Shown: positions 25,946 to 34,093 of the stretch, one piece after another
How positions within the stretch are numbered: position 1 is the stretch's first letter
How the letters are laid out: each line of letters opens with the position of its first letter
Assembly (NCBI RefSeq): GCF_001426435.1
Contig: NZ_LMER01000019.1
Span: 1-64,000, forward strand
Origin: Angustibacter sp. Root456
GTDB lineage: Bacteria; Actinomycetota; Actinomycetes; Actinomycetales; Angustibacteraceae
DNA length: 64,000 nucleotides
Direction of reading: 5' to 3'
Program-made: the position numbers and the translations under genes
The notes under the pieces: generated by a model
Database searches by the model: none
What the model saw: only the letters and a program-made list of their open reading frames with translations
Told to the model about the DNA's origin: nothing

Positions 25946-27107
25946 GGGTGGTGGCGTCGACGTCGTCCGGCTCGTAGCTGCAGCTCGGGTCGCTGTCGAG
26001 CAGGTCGCCGGTGACGGCGTACGCGTGCGACCTCGATCCGCCACAGAGCTCTCGGAACGCGCAGCGCCCGCACTTGCCGCGCAACAGCTCGGGTGAGCGC
26101 AGCGCGCGGAACACGGGTGACTCGCGGTAGATCGTCACGAGGTCCTGCGCCCGCACGTCGCCCGCGATGTGCGGGAGGAAGCCGCTGGGGTAGACCTTGC
26201 CCTGGTGGTCGACGAAGACGAAGCCGCGGCCGGCGTTGACGTCGATCGGCGGCCGGGCGGCGCGCTGCCGCAGCTGCATGCCGTGCAGCGCAACCGACGT
26301 GGTGCGGCCGAGCTCGTCATAGAGCGGCCCCCTCTCGGACGTGAGGCGGCCCGCTGCCCGCTGCAGGACGACGCGGCGGTAGTGCGGCGCCTCAGTGGTC
26401 TTGATCGCGATGACGTGCGAGACGTCGGCGAGCCAGTGCAGGACGTCCTCGACCTGGTCGGCGTCCAGCGTGCGCAGCTGCTGGCCGCGCCCGGTGGGCA
26501 CGAGGAAGAACACGCTCCACAGCGCGGCCCCGAGGTCGATCACGCGGGCGAGCAGCGCCGGAAGCTCGTGGACGTTGTCTCGGGTCACGGTGGAGTTGAC
26601 CTGCAGCCGGAACCCGCTCTCCCGCACCAGCTGAGCGGCCTCGAGCGTCTGCTCGAACGTGCCGGCGATGCCGCGGAACCCGTCGTGCGTGAGGGCAGTG
26701 GCGCCGTCGAGCGACAGCGACACGGCCCGGGCACCGGCATCACGCAGCTCGTGCAGCCGGTCAGCGGTGAGGTTCGGCGTCACGGACGGCGAGAGCGACA
26801 CCGACAGGCCCAGGCCGGTGCCGTAGCGGACGAGCTCGGCGAGGTCCGGCCGCTCGAACGGGTCACCGCCGGTGAGCACGACGAGTGGGTGGGGAGTCGG
26901 GAACGAGGCGATGGAGTCGAGCAACGCCCGACTCTCGGATGCGTCGAGCTCCAACGGGTTGCGGCGCTTGATCGCGTCCGCGCGGCAGTGCAGGCAGGCC
27001 AGCTGGCAGGCGCGGGTGACCTCCCAGATGACGATGAACGGCCGGCTGCCGACGTCGTGCCGCTGGTGGCGGACGACGGGCCGGGCGGCCGCGGCGGGGA
27101 TGCTCAC
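25920..27107 (-). CDS. Radical SAM/SPASM protein (TIGR04053-like)
   Basis: A 395-residue radical S-adenosylmethionine enzyme. The cluster motif is Cys34-x3-Cys38-x2-Cys41 (RACQLACLHC). A C-terminal SPASM region has Cys346, Cys349, Cys355 and Cys376 (CGRCAFRELC and DPSC), predicting an auxiliary iron-sulfur cluster. The CGGSRSHAYAVTGD ending is typical of a group related to AhbD and NirJ, which act on tetrapyrroles, and of TIGR04053. Its ATG overlaps the stop of the adjacent porphyrinogen oxidase gene, so the two are co-expressed. A tetrapyrrole side-chain reaction is a reasonable inference; peptide modification is the alternative. Confidence 0.82.
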   Translation of the reverse strand: MSIPAAAARPVVRHQRHDVGSRPFIVIWEVTRACQLACLHCRADAIKRRNPLELDASESRALLDSIASFPTPHPLVVLTGGDPFERPDLAELVRYGTGLGLSVSLSPSVTPNLTADRLHELRDAGARAVSLSLDGATALTHDGFRGIAGTFEQTLEAAQLVRESGFRLQVNSTVTRDNVHELPALLARVIDLGAALWSVFFLVPTGRGQQLRTLDADQVEDVLHWLADVSHVIAIKTTEAPHYRRVVLQRAAGRLTSERGPLYDELGRTTSVALHGMQLRQRAARPPIDVNAGRGFVFVDHQGKVYPSGFLPHIAGDVRAQDLVTIYRESPVFRALRSPELLRGKCGRCAFRELCGGSRSHAYAVTGDLLDSDPSCSYEPDDVDATTLSGTPTAP

Positions 27108-28534
27108 GCCACCACCTCAGCGGCTTCGGGCCGGCCCAGCAGCGCGTCGACCGCCCGCTCGCCGGAGCGCAGGCAGGCCGCGACTCCGACGCCGTCGTAC
27201 GAGGCGCCCGCGAGCGCGAGCTGCGGCAGGTCGGCGAGCCGCCCGCGGGCCGTGGCGACGAGCTCGCGATGGCCCACCACCTGCTGGGGCATGCTGCGGC
27301 GCCAGCGGTGCACCGACACCTCGTTCGGCTGCAGACGCAGCCCGAGCAGCGTGCCGAGCTCGTCCACCAGGCGGTCGGCCAGGGTGTCGTCGGTGAGGTC
27401 GTCGAGCCGGCTGTCGCCCGCGCGGCCGGCGGACAGGCGCACGAGCGGCCGATCGCCGTCCAGGTGCGGCCACTTGCTGCTCAGGAAGGTGGCGGCGCGC
27501 AGCACGTGGCCGCTGCTGGAGGGGAGCAGGACGCCGGTGCCGTCGAGGGCCGGGTGACGGCTCAGCCGCGGATCGGCGAACGACGCGATGACGGTGGCCA
27601 CAGAGGCGGTCTGGACCAGCCGGAGCGCAGCAGCCGCGCCGGGAGCAGTCGGTGCGAGAAGGTCGGCCGCGGTGGCTGCCGGTGTCGCGAGCACGACGAC
27701 GTCAGCGTCGATGATCTCGCCCGAGGCGAGCTCGACCTCACACGATCGGGTGCCGCGAAAGCCCAGGGCGCGCACCGCCTCCTGCAGGCGCACAGGCTCG
27801 CCGAGGCGCGACGACAGCTCGGACGTCAAGCGCTGCAGACCGTCCGGCCAGCTCAGGAGCCCAACGGGCGCCTCGGGGCGGGCCGGCGCGGGCGTGGGGG
27901 GCCGACGGCGCAGGACGATCGAGCGCCCCTCGGCGGCGACGTCGACCAGCTGGGGTGCGCAGGCAGCGAGGCTGAGCCGGCGGACGTCACCCGCGTGGAT
28001 CCCGCCGAGCAGGGGGTCGACGAAGCGGTCGACCACCTGCGGGCCGAACCGGCGTCCGACGAACTCGCCGACGGAGACGTCACCCACCACGCGGCGGCGC
28101 GCGAGCAACGGTTCGAGGCCGGCGCGCGCCAGCGCCAGGGGGCCCAGCACGCCGGACGTCAGCACCGGTCGCAGCCGGGTCGGGCCGGCGGGCCCCACGC
28201 CGGCCGGTAGGCGGCGCAGCCGGCCCTCGCGCTCCAGCCAGGTGCCACCGGTGCGGGCGGTGACAGCGCTCTCGAGCAGCCCGAGCTGAGCGAGGGTGCT
28301 GACGGTCGACGTCTCGGCGACGTGCACCCCCTCGGCCCCCACGTCGACGGCGCGGCCGTCGAAGAACACCGTGCGCACCTGACCGCCGGCGAGATCGGCC
28401 GCCTCGACGACGGTGACGTGCACGCCACGGCGGTGCAGCCGCCAGGCCGCGGCCAGGCCGCTGACGCCGGCTCCGATCACCACCGCTCGCGCTACGGGTG
28501 ACACACGGCCAGGACGGGCGGGGCTGGTCGGCAC
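27104..28534 (-). CDS. hemG: Protoporphyrinogen/coproporphyrinogen oxidase
   Basis: A 476-residue FAD-dependent oxidase of the HemY/CgoX type, which aromatises (copro)porphyrinogen. The N-terminal dinucleotide-binding motif VVIGAGVSGLAAAWRL, the ADLAGGQVRT segment and the C-terminal LALAGASYDGVGVAACLRSGERAV segment are family hallmarks. The GTG at 28,534 is taken as start because TAGCCT lies 7 nt upstream in a leaderless arrangement; a longer frame continues into the promoter of the divergent gene. In Gram-positive bacteria this enzyme normally makes coproporphyrin III. It is coupled to a radical SAM protein gene. Confidence 0.85.
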   Translation of the reverse strand: MPTSPARPGRVSPVARAVVIGAGVSGLAAAWRLHRRGVHVTVVEAADLAGGQVRTVFFDGRAVDVGAEGVHVAETSTVSTLAQLGLLESAVTARTGGTWLEREGRLRRLPAGVGPAGPTRLRPVLTSGVLGPLALARAGLEPLLARRRVVGDVSVGEFVGRRFGPQVVDRFVDPLLGGIHAGDVRRLSLAACAPQLVDVAAEGRSIVLRRRPPTPAPARPEAPVGLLSWPDGLQRLTSELSSRLGEPVRLQEAVRALGFRGTRSCEVELASGEIIDADVVVLATPAATAADLLAPTAPGAAAALRLVQTASVATVIASFADPRLSRHPALDGTGVLLPSSSGHVLRAATFLSSKWPHLDGDRPLVRLSAGRAGDSRLDDLTDDTLADRLVDELGTLLGLRLQPNEVSVHRWRRSMPQQVVGHRELVATARGRLADLPQLALAGASYDGVGVAACLRSGERAVDALLGRPEAAEVVA

Positions 28535-28581
28535 GTGGCCGAGGCTAGGTCGGCGCCACGGGTTGCCCCAGGGCACAAAGT

Positions 28582-28641
28582 CCCGTGGTGCCCACCGTTG
28601 ACACGCCGCCCACGGCGCAGGACGCTGCGGTGCACCACGGG
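28582..28641. promoter_or_regulatory. Inverted repeat flanking a consensus -35 in a divergent gap
   Basis: In the 145-bp gap between the divergent oxidase and patatin genes, perfect 10-bp arms CCCGTGGTGC (28,582-28,591) and GCACCACGGG (28,632-28,641) enclose a consensus TTGACA (28,598-28,603). No good -10 match is seen at 17 bp. The arms could be an operator or form a long hairpin. Confidence 0.4.
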
Positions 28642-28679
28642 TGCGGGGTGGCGTATCCGGGTGACCTGCGGAGGACGCC

Positions 28680-31067
28680 GTGCCAGGACCCGACGACACC
28701 ACGACGACGCGGCCGAAGCCGCACACCGTCACCGAGCTGCGTCTCGCCCTCATCTGCTACGGAGGGGTGTCGCTGGCGATCTACATGCACGGGGTCGCCA
28801 AGGAGCTGCACAAGCTGGTGGTCGCGTCCCGCGCGTTCGACGAGCTGGGCCCGGCAGCGGCCAACCCCTTCGACGAGCGCACCGACACCGAGCACGCCTA
28901 CTTCGAGACGCTCGGCGACCTGGCCAGGGAGCGGGTGCTGGTCTCGGCCAACATCGACATCGTGGCCGGCACCTCGGCAGGGGGCATCAACGGCGTCTGC
29001 CTGGCCAAGGTCCTGGCGCGCAACGGATCGCAGGACGCCTTGAAGCGGCTGTGGATCAACGAGGGCGACCTCACCAAGCTGCTCAACGCCCCGCCGGTCG
29101 GGGGATGGCGCACGCGGGCTGCGCTGGCGGTGGGCCGCACCCTCCTGAGACTGCGACAGCCGGTGTCGCCGCTGCGTGGCGCGCGCATGTCGCAGCTGCT
29201 CTACGACGCCATCAGCGCCATGGATCAGCCGGTCGACCCCAGCCGCGCAAGCCTCCTGCTGCCCGCGACGCCCCTCGACCTGTTCGTCACCACCACCGAC
29301 CTGGACGGCGCGGCGGTGTTGGTGGCGAGCGGTGCCGGCGGCGCGAGCCAGCGCGAGACCAACCACGCCCAGGTCGTGCAGTTCCGCGCGCGCGACGGCG
29401 TGGAGAAGACCTTCGGACCCGGCAGCGTGGGCGCGCTGGCCTTCGCGGCGAGGGCCACGTCGTCGTTCCCCGGGGCGTTCCCGCCAGTGAGCCTCACGAG
29501 CTTCGCGGCCGAGATCGACCCTCGGCCGCTCGACACCGACGCCGTGGCGCTGATGTTCCGCCGCCGGTACGCCGACACCACTGCGGCACGTCGGTGGTTC
29601 GTCGACGGCGGCGTGCTCGACAACGCGCCGTTCGATCTCGTCGTCGAGGCCATCGCCGAGAAGCGGGCGCGCACCGAGGTGGTGCGTCGGCTGGTCTACA
29701 TCCAGCCCGACCCGGGCCTCCGGCTCATGCAGCAGGACGACCAGCCGGACGGCGACGAGTCGGCGCCGGGGTACCTGAAGGCGTTGCTGCGCAGCGTCGT
29801 CGGGGTCAAGGGCAGCCACTCGATCCTGCGCGACCTCGAGGACCTGCGCGACCTCAACGTCCGGGTGGCCGAGCTCGGCGCCATCGCCGCCCAGCAGATG
29901 GACCAGGTGACGGCGGCCATCGACGAGGCCTGGCAGCAGACGGCTGGCGCACCGCAGAGCGCGTGGAGCATCGACGACCCTGACGACGTCAAGCGCCTGG
30001 CCGACAGCATGTACGCGCAGGCGCCGGCGTTCGCCGGTGCCGCTTTCACGACGTACTGCCGGCTCAAGGTCGAGGCAGCGGGCGAGCGCCTGGCCGACGA
30101 GATCGTCGCGCGGTTCGTCTACCCGCCCGGCTCCAGCCGCACCACCTTCGTACGCGCCGCCCTGGCCGCGTGGGCCCGTGGTCGCGTCGAGTGGCGGCAG
30201 CCTGACTCGACGCGGCTGCTCGAGATGCTGGGGCCGGTCGACGTGCCGTACCGCGAGCGACGGCTCATGTTCATCCTCGCGGGCATCAACGCGCTGTACC
30301 CGGTGGCCGACTCCGGCCCGGGCACGCCGCGCCGCACGGAGCTGGATGCGTTGAAGGCCAAGGCCTGGGAGCTGCTCGACGATCTGCACGCCGCGCCGCG
30401 CGACGCCGTGGGCGCCGTGACGGACTCCCTCGTCGCCTTCCTCGGCGCCGACCTGAGCGACGACGCGGTGTTCGCCAACCCCGAGGCCTTCGCGGCCGAG
30501 CACGACGCGGCGTTCACGCAGCTCTTCACGACCTACCGGGCCAGCCTCGCCGAGCAGCTCGCCGACAGCAGCGTGCCGATGTGGCAGTCGTTCGCCGAGC
30601 TGACGCGAGCCTGGGCCGCCGAGACGCGCCGCGGCCTGCTCTCGCGCTACCTCGGCTTTCCCTTGTGGGACGCCCTGATCTTCCCGACCGTGGCGCTCTC
30701 GCGGCTGCCGCAGTTCACGCCGATCACGGTGAGCCAGTTCAGTCCGTTGGCCGCCATGGCCTTGCCGACGCCGAAGGGCGGCAAGCTCAAAGGCGTGTCG
30801 CTGCACCACTTCGGCGGTTTCGTCGACGCGGCGTGGCGGGAGAACGACTACCTCTGGGGACGTCTCGACGGCGCCGAGCTGGTGCTGCGGATGCTGCGCG
30901 GCACCGCGGGGCCGGCGTCCGAGCCGAGGTCAGCCGCAGAGGCCGCCGAGCAGGCTGGACCGCACCTCGAGGCCGCGCTGAGCGCCGTCCTGGGCAGCGA
31001 GCGCGACCTGGAGCGCATCACCGGCCTGCGCGCGACGCTCGAGGCTCAGGTGGCGGCCCTGTCTTGA
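28680..31067 (+). CDS. Patatin-like phospholipase with DUF3376 region
   Basis: A 795-residue patatin-domain protein. Ser99 in GTSAGG and Asp305 in VDGGVLDN form the expected catalytic dyad, with the oxyanion loop in CYGGVSLAIYMHG. The long C-terminal part (about residues 400-790) matches the architecture seen in actinobacterial patatin-like proteins with a DUF3376 region. Such proteins hydrolyse acyl lipids; no signal peptide is present. The GTG start has GGAGG upstream. The gene is divergent from the porphyrinogen oxidase gene and its end overlaps the convergent EAL gene by 22 bp. Confidence 0.85.
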   Translation: MPGPDDTTTTRPKPHTVTELRLALICYGGVSLAIYMHGVAKELHKLVVASRAFDELGPAAANPFDERTDTEHAYFETLGDLARERVLVSANIDIVAGTSAGGINGVCLAKVLARNGSQDALKRLWINEGDLTKLLNAPPVGGWRTRAALAVGRTLLRLRQPVSPLRGARMSQLLYDAISAMDQPVDPSRASLLLPATPLDLFVTTTDLDGAAVLVASGAGGASQRETNHAQVVQFRARDGVEKTFGPGSVGALAFAARATSSFPGAFPPVSLTSFAAEIDPRPLDTDAVALMFRRRYADTTAARRWFVDGGVLDNAPFDLVVEAIAEKRARTEVVRRLVYIQPDPGLRLMQQDDQPDGDESAPGYLKALLRSVVGVKGSHSILRDLEDLRDLNVRVAELGAIAAQQMDQVTAAIDEAWQQTAGAPQSAWSIDDPDDVKRLADSMYAQAPAFAGAAFTTYCRLKVEAAGERLADEIVARFVYPPGSSRTTFVRAALAAWARGRVEWRQPDSTRLLEMLGPVDVPYRERRLMFILAGINALYPVADSGPGTPRRTELDALKAKAWELLDDLHAAPRDAVGAVTDSLVAFLGADLSDDAVFANPEAFAAEHDAAFTQLFTTYRASLAEQLADSSVPMWQSFAELTRAWAAETRRGLLSRYLGFPLWDALIFPTVALSRLPQFTPITVSQFSPLAAMALPTPKGGKLKGVSLHHFGGFVDAAWRENDYLWGRLDGAELVLRMLRGTAGPASEPRSAAEAAEQAGPHLEAALSAVLGSERDLERITGLRATLEAQVAALS

Positions 31068-32299
31068 GGCGGCCGCGCCGGCACGGGCACCGGCGGCGAC
31101 GGGCGCGGCAGCGAGCCCGCCAGCTGGTCGACGGGAGCCGGCCGACCCAGGTGGTAGCCCTGGGCGCTCTGGATACCCAGCGCCGCAGCGGCCCGCAGCT
31201 CCTGCTCGGTCTCGATCCCTTCGGCGACGACGGTCGCCCCCACCTCGTGCCCGAACGTCACGAAGGCGCCGGCGAGGGCCCGCTTGGCGGGGTCGACGTC
31301 GAGGCCGTCGACCAGCGTGCGGTCGAGCTTGATGTAGTCCGGTCGCAGCCGCAGGATGTGCCGGAACGACGCGTAGCCGGCTCCGGCGTCGTCCACCGCC
31401 ACGCGCGCCCCGCGGGCCCGGACCTCGTCGACGAACGGCAACAGCTCGGCGTAGTCGTCCACCGACACGTGCTCGGTGATCTCGAGCACCAGTCGGGACG
31501 TCGGCCACAACGACTCGTCGAGCAGCCGGGGGAGGCGCCCGCTCAGGAGCGTCTGCGGTGAGACGTTGACCGACACGTACAGCCCCGGCGGCAGGTGCTG
31601 CGCGCCGTCCAGAGCCTTCTCGACGGCGAGCAGCTCGAGCGCGGTGCCGAGACCGACGGTGGCCGCCTCGCGGAACCACCGGTCGGGCGCCTGCACCGGC
31701 TCAGCGGTGAACCGGGCGAGAGCCTCGACGCCGACGACCTCGCCAGAGGTGACCGAGACGATCGGCTGGTAGACGGCGTGCAGCGCCTGCTGCTCGATCG
31801 CCGCAGTCACCCGCGCGTGCGTGCGCTGCCAGGCGGCGAGCGCGGCGACGTCTGCGTCGATCGCGCGCAGCGTGCCGGTGAACCCGATGGGCTCGCCGTC
31901 GGGGCCGACGTGCAGCAGCGCGCTGCTGTAGAGCTCTCGCTCCTGCCCGTCGCGCGTCACGTAGGTGTAGCGCTCCTTGGTCCACCCCGAGCCGGCGACG
32001 AGTGAGTCGGAGAGGAGCCGGCGGGCCCGGTCCAGCTCGCGAGGTGCCAGCACCACGGCCATGCTCTGGCCCACCACGTCGGCAGGCTCGTAGCCGAGCA
32101 GGTCGACCGAGCGTGGCCCGGCGTAGGTGATGGTGCCGTCGGCAGTGGTCTCGAAGGGCACCTCGTCGGCGGTCTCGAGGAAGGCCGACAGCCGCCAGTG
32201 GGTGAGGTCGTCGTGCGGCGTCACGGGGGCGATGGCCCGCGCGAGGGCAGCGCGCAGCCGCGTCATCGCGACGCCTGCGGCACCGAAGTCAACCCCCAT
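31046..32299 (-). CDS. PAS-EAL domain protein (putative c-di-GMP phosphodiesterase)
   Basis: A 417-residue cytosolic signalling protein. Residues about 40-150 form a PAS domain (ETTADGTITYAGPRSVDLLGYEP). Residues about 165-400 form an EAL domain with the signature EALAR, VNVSP, EITEH, DDAGAGYASF, IKLDR and AEGIETEQE; the metal- and substrate-binding residues look intact, although the usual DDFG is DDAG. It should hydrolyse cyclic di-GMP in response to a PAS ligand. No GGDEF domain is present. The ATG at 32,299 is preferred; an ATG at 32,266 is possible. It is divergent from an MFS transporter gene. Confidence 0.85.
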   Translation of the reverse strand: MGVDFGAAGVAMTRLRAALARAIAPVTPHDDLTHWRLSAFLETADEVPFETTADGTITYAGPRSVDLLGYEPADVVGQSMAVVLAPRELDRARRLLSDSLVAGSGWTKERYTYVTRDGQERELYSSALLHVGPDGEPIGFTGTLRAIDADVAALAAWQRTHARVTAAIEQQALHAVYQPIVSVTSGEVVGVEALARFTAEPVQAPDRWFREAATVGLGTALELLAVEKALDGAQHLPPGLYVSVNVSPQTLLSGRLPRLLDESLWPTSRLVLEITEHVSVDDYAELLPFVDEVRARGARVAVDDAGAGYASFRHILRLRPDYIKLDRTLVDGLDVDPAKRALAGAFVTFGHEVGATVVAEGIETEQELRAAAALGIQSAQGYHLGRPAPVDQLAGSLPRPSPPVPVPARPPQDRAAT

Positions 32300-32335
32300 G
32301 GTGGGATGTATCGGACGGCAAGCGAAGGAGGTTGA

Positions 32336-33550
32336 GTGCGCGAGCACGCTGGGTGGTCGCCGTGGCGCACGATCGTGGGCTTCGGCGTGGTGTCGTTGCT
32401 CGCCGACGTCGTCTACGAGGGGGCGCGCTCGATCACCGGGCCCCTGCTGGCCTCGCTGGGCGCGACGGCCGTGGTGGTCGGCGTCGTCACCGGCGCGGGG
32501 GAGGCGGCGGCGCTGGTGCTGCGGCTGGTGTTCGGCCCGCTCGCCGACCGCACGCACCGGTACTGGGCCATCGCGATCGCGGGGTACGCGCTCACCGCGG
32601 TGAGCGTGCCGCTGCTCGCCGTGACCCCGTTCGTGGGCGGGGCAGGGCTCGCGCTCGCGTGCGTGCTGGTGCTGGCCGAGCGCACGGGCAAGGCGGTGCG
32701 CAGCCCGGCCAAGTCGACCTTGCTCGCAGACGCCGCCGGGCACGTGGGGATGGGGCGCGGGCTGGGCGTCCACAAGGCGCTCGACCAGTTCGGGGCGTTC
32801 GTCGGGCCACTGATCGTCAGCGGCGTGATCGCGGTGACGGCCGTCATCTGGCCGGCGATGCTGGCGCTCGCGGTGCCGGGCATCGCGGCCGTCGTGCTGC
32901 TGGGGTGGATGCGGGCGCGGCTGGACGGCAGCCGGCAGCCGACGTCGCCACCGGCCGAGGCCACCGCCGTGGACGTCCCGCGCGAACGACTGCCGCGGGC
33001 GTTCTACCTCTTCGCGGCCTCAGCCGGGGCCGTGAGCGCGGGGCTCGTGACCTTCGGGCTCATCTCGTTCCACCTCGCGACGCAGCACCTGGTGAGCGTC
33101 GCGGTGGTGCCCGTGGTCTACGCGGCGGCGATGGGCGCCGAGGCGATCGCGGCGCTGGCCACCGGGTACCTCTACGACCGTCACGGGGCACGCGTGCTCG
33201 TGGTGCTGCCGGTGCTCGTGGCGGTCGTGCCGCTGCTGGCCTTCCGCGGGGTCGTCGGGGTCGTCGTCCTCGGCGTGGTGATCTGGGGCGCGGCGACGGG
33301 GCTGCAGGACTCGACGGCCAAGGCGCTCGTGGCCGACCTGGTCGACCGCAACCGCCGCGCCAGCGCCTACGGGGTCTTCGCAGCCATCCAGGGCGCCGCT
33401 GCGGTGAGCGGCGGCGCCGTCGCCGGTGCGCTCTACGAGCGCTCGCTGCCGGCGCTCGCGGTGGTGGTGGCCGTCACCCAGGCCGTGGCGCTGCTGCTCC
33501 TGCTCGCGTCCCTCCGCGCCCACCGGCCGCCGTCCGTCGTCGACATGTGA
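32336..33550 (+). CDS. MFS transporter
   Basis: A 404-residue major facilitator protein with about 12 membrane helices. The loop after helix 2 (LVFGPLADRTHRYW) carries the family GxLaDRxxR-type motif, and a second copy (ATGYLYDRHGAR) lies between helices 8 and 9. GTG start with AAGGAGG 5 nt upstream. Similar proteins export drugs or metabolites; no substrate can be inferred. Its stop codon lies inside the palindromic element that separates it from the convergent FMN-binding gene. Confidence 0.85.
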   Translation: MREHAGWSPWRTIVGFGVVSLLADVVYEGARSITGPLLASLGATAVVVGVVTGAGEAAALVLRLVFGPLADRTHRYWAIAIAGYALTAVSVPLLAVTPFVGGAGLALACVLVLAERTGKAVRSPAKSTLLADAAGHVGMGRGLGVHKALDQFGAFVGPLIVSGVIAVTAVIWPAMLALAVPGIAAVVLLGWMRARLDGSRQPTSPPAEATAVDVPRERLPRAFYLFAASAGAVSAGLVTFGLISFHLATQHLVSVAVVPVVYAAAMGAEAIAALATGYLYDRHGARVLVVLPVLVAVVPLLAFRGVVGVVVLGVVIWGAATGLQDSTAKALVADLVDRNRRASAYGVFAAIQGAAAVSGGAVAGALYERSLPALAVVVAVTQAVALLLLLASLRAHRPPSVVDM

Positions 33551-33602
33551 CGCGTTCGCGACCTTCCTGGGCTCGAGAAGGGTCGAGAACTCGTCACAAG
33601 TC
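33544..33602. repeat. Palindromic intergenic element, copy 2
   Basis: A 59-bp imperfect palindrome related to the element at 24,695. The left half begins TGTGACGCGTTCGCGACC and the right half is nearly its inverse (GGTCGAGAACTCGTCACA); CTTC/GAAG forms an inner stem. It spans the stop codon of the MFS gene and ends a few bases before the stop of the convergent FMN-binding gene, so it may also act as a two-way terminator. Confidence 0.7.
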
Positions 33603-33607
33603 GCTGC

Positions 33608-34093
33608 TCAGAGGTGGGCGGCGTCGAGCGCGGCCTGCAGCGACTGGCGGTACCCCTCGCTCGTGTACGTCGCCCCGCTCACCGTGTCGATCTGCGCCGA
33701 CTGCGCCTGCAGCGCCTCCGAGCGCAGCTGAGGCGCTGCGTTCGCGCTGATCGAGCGCGACGTCCCGTTGGCGTCGGTGAGGTGCAGCGCCTTGACGTCG
33801 AGCAGCTTCGAGCCCTTCACGACCGCAGCCACCTGCACGTCCCCGTACGGCGTCGACACCACCGCACCGGTGATGGTGCGCTTGGTGGCGGGGGCCGTCG
33901 TCCGGGTGGTCGAGCGTGAGCCGGTCTTGCTGCGAGACGCCGGCTGGTGCGTCGACGACGCCGAGGGCGGTGCGGCCACGACGTGCACGCCGGGCACGCT
34001 GCCGGGCTGACCCGCCGTACCGCCGACGCGCCACGCCGTCACGAGTGCGGCTGCTGCGGTGATGACGGTCGCTGCCGCCGTCCGGCGCCTCAC
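33608..34093 (-). CDS. Covalently flavinylated FMN-binding domain protein
   Basis: A 161-residue protein with an N-terminal hydrophobic segment (about residues 5-25), a low-complexity Ser/Thr/Lys linker and a C-terminal FMN-binding domain (residues about 80-160). The motif SGATYT (139-144) is the ApbE flavinylation site, with FMN expected on Thr144. It should sit on the outer face of the membrane as an electron carrier. The GTG at 34,093 overlaps the stop of the ferric-reductase-like gene by 4 bp, so the two are coupled. No ApbE flavin transferase gene is seen in the window. Confidence 0.85.
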   Translation of the reverse strand: MRRRTAAATVITAAAALVTAWRVGGTAGQPGSVPGVHVVAAPPSASSTHQPASRSKTGSRSTTRTTAPATKRTITGAVVSTPYGDVQVAAVVKGSKLLDVKALHLTDANGTSRSISANAAPQLRSEALQAQSAQIDTVSGATYTSEGYRQSLQAALDAAHL

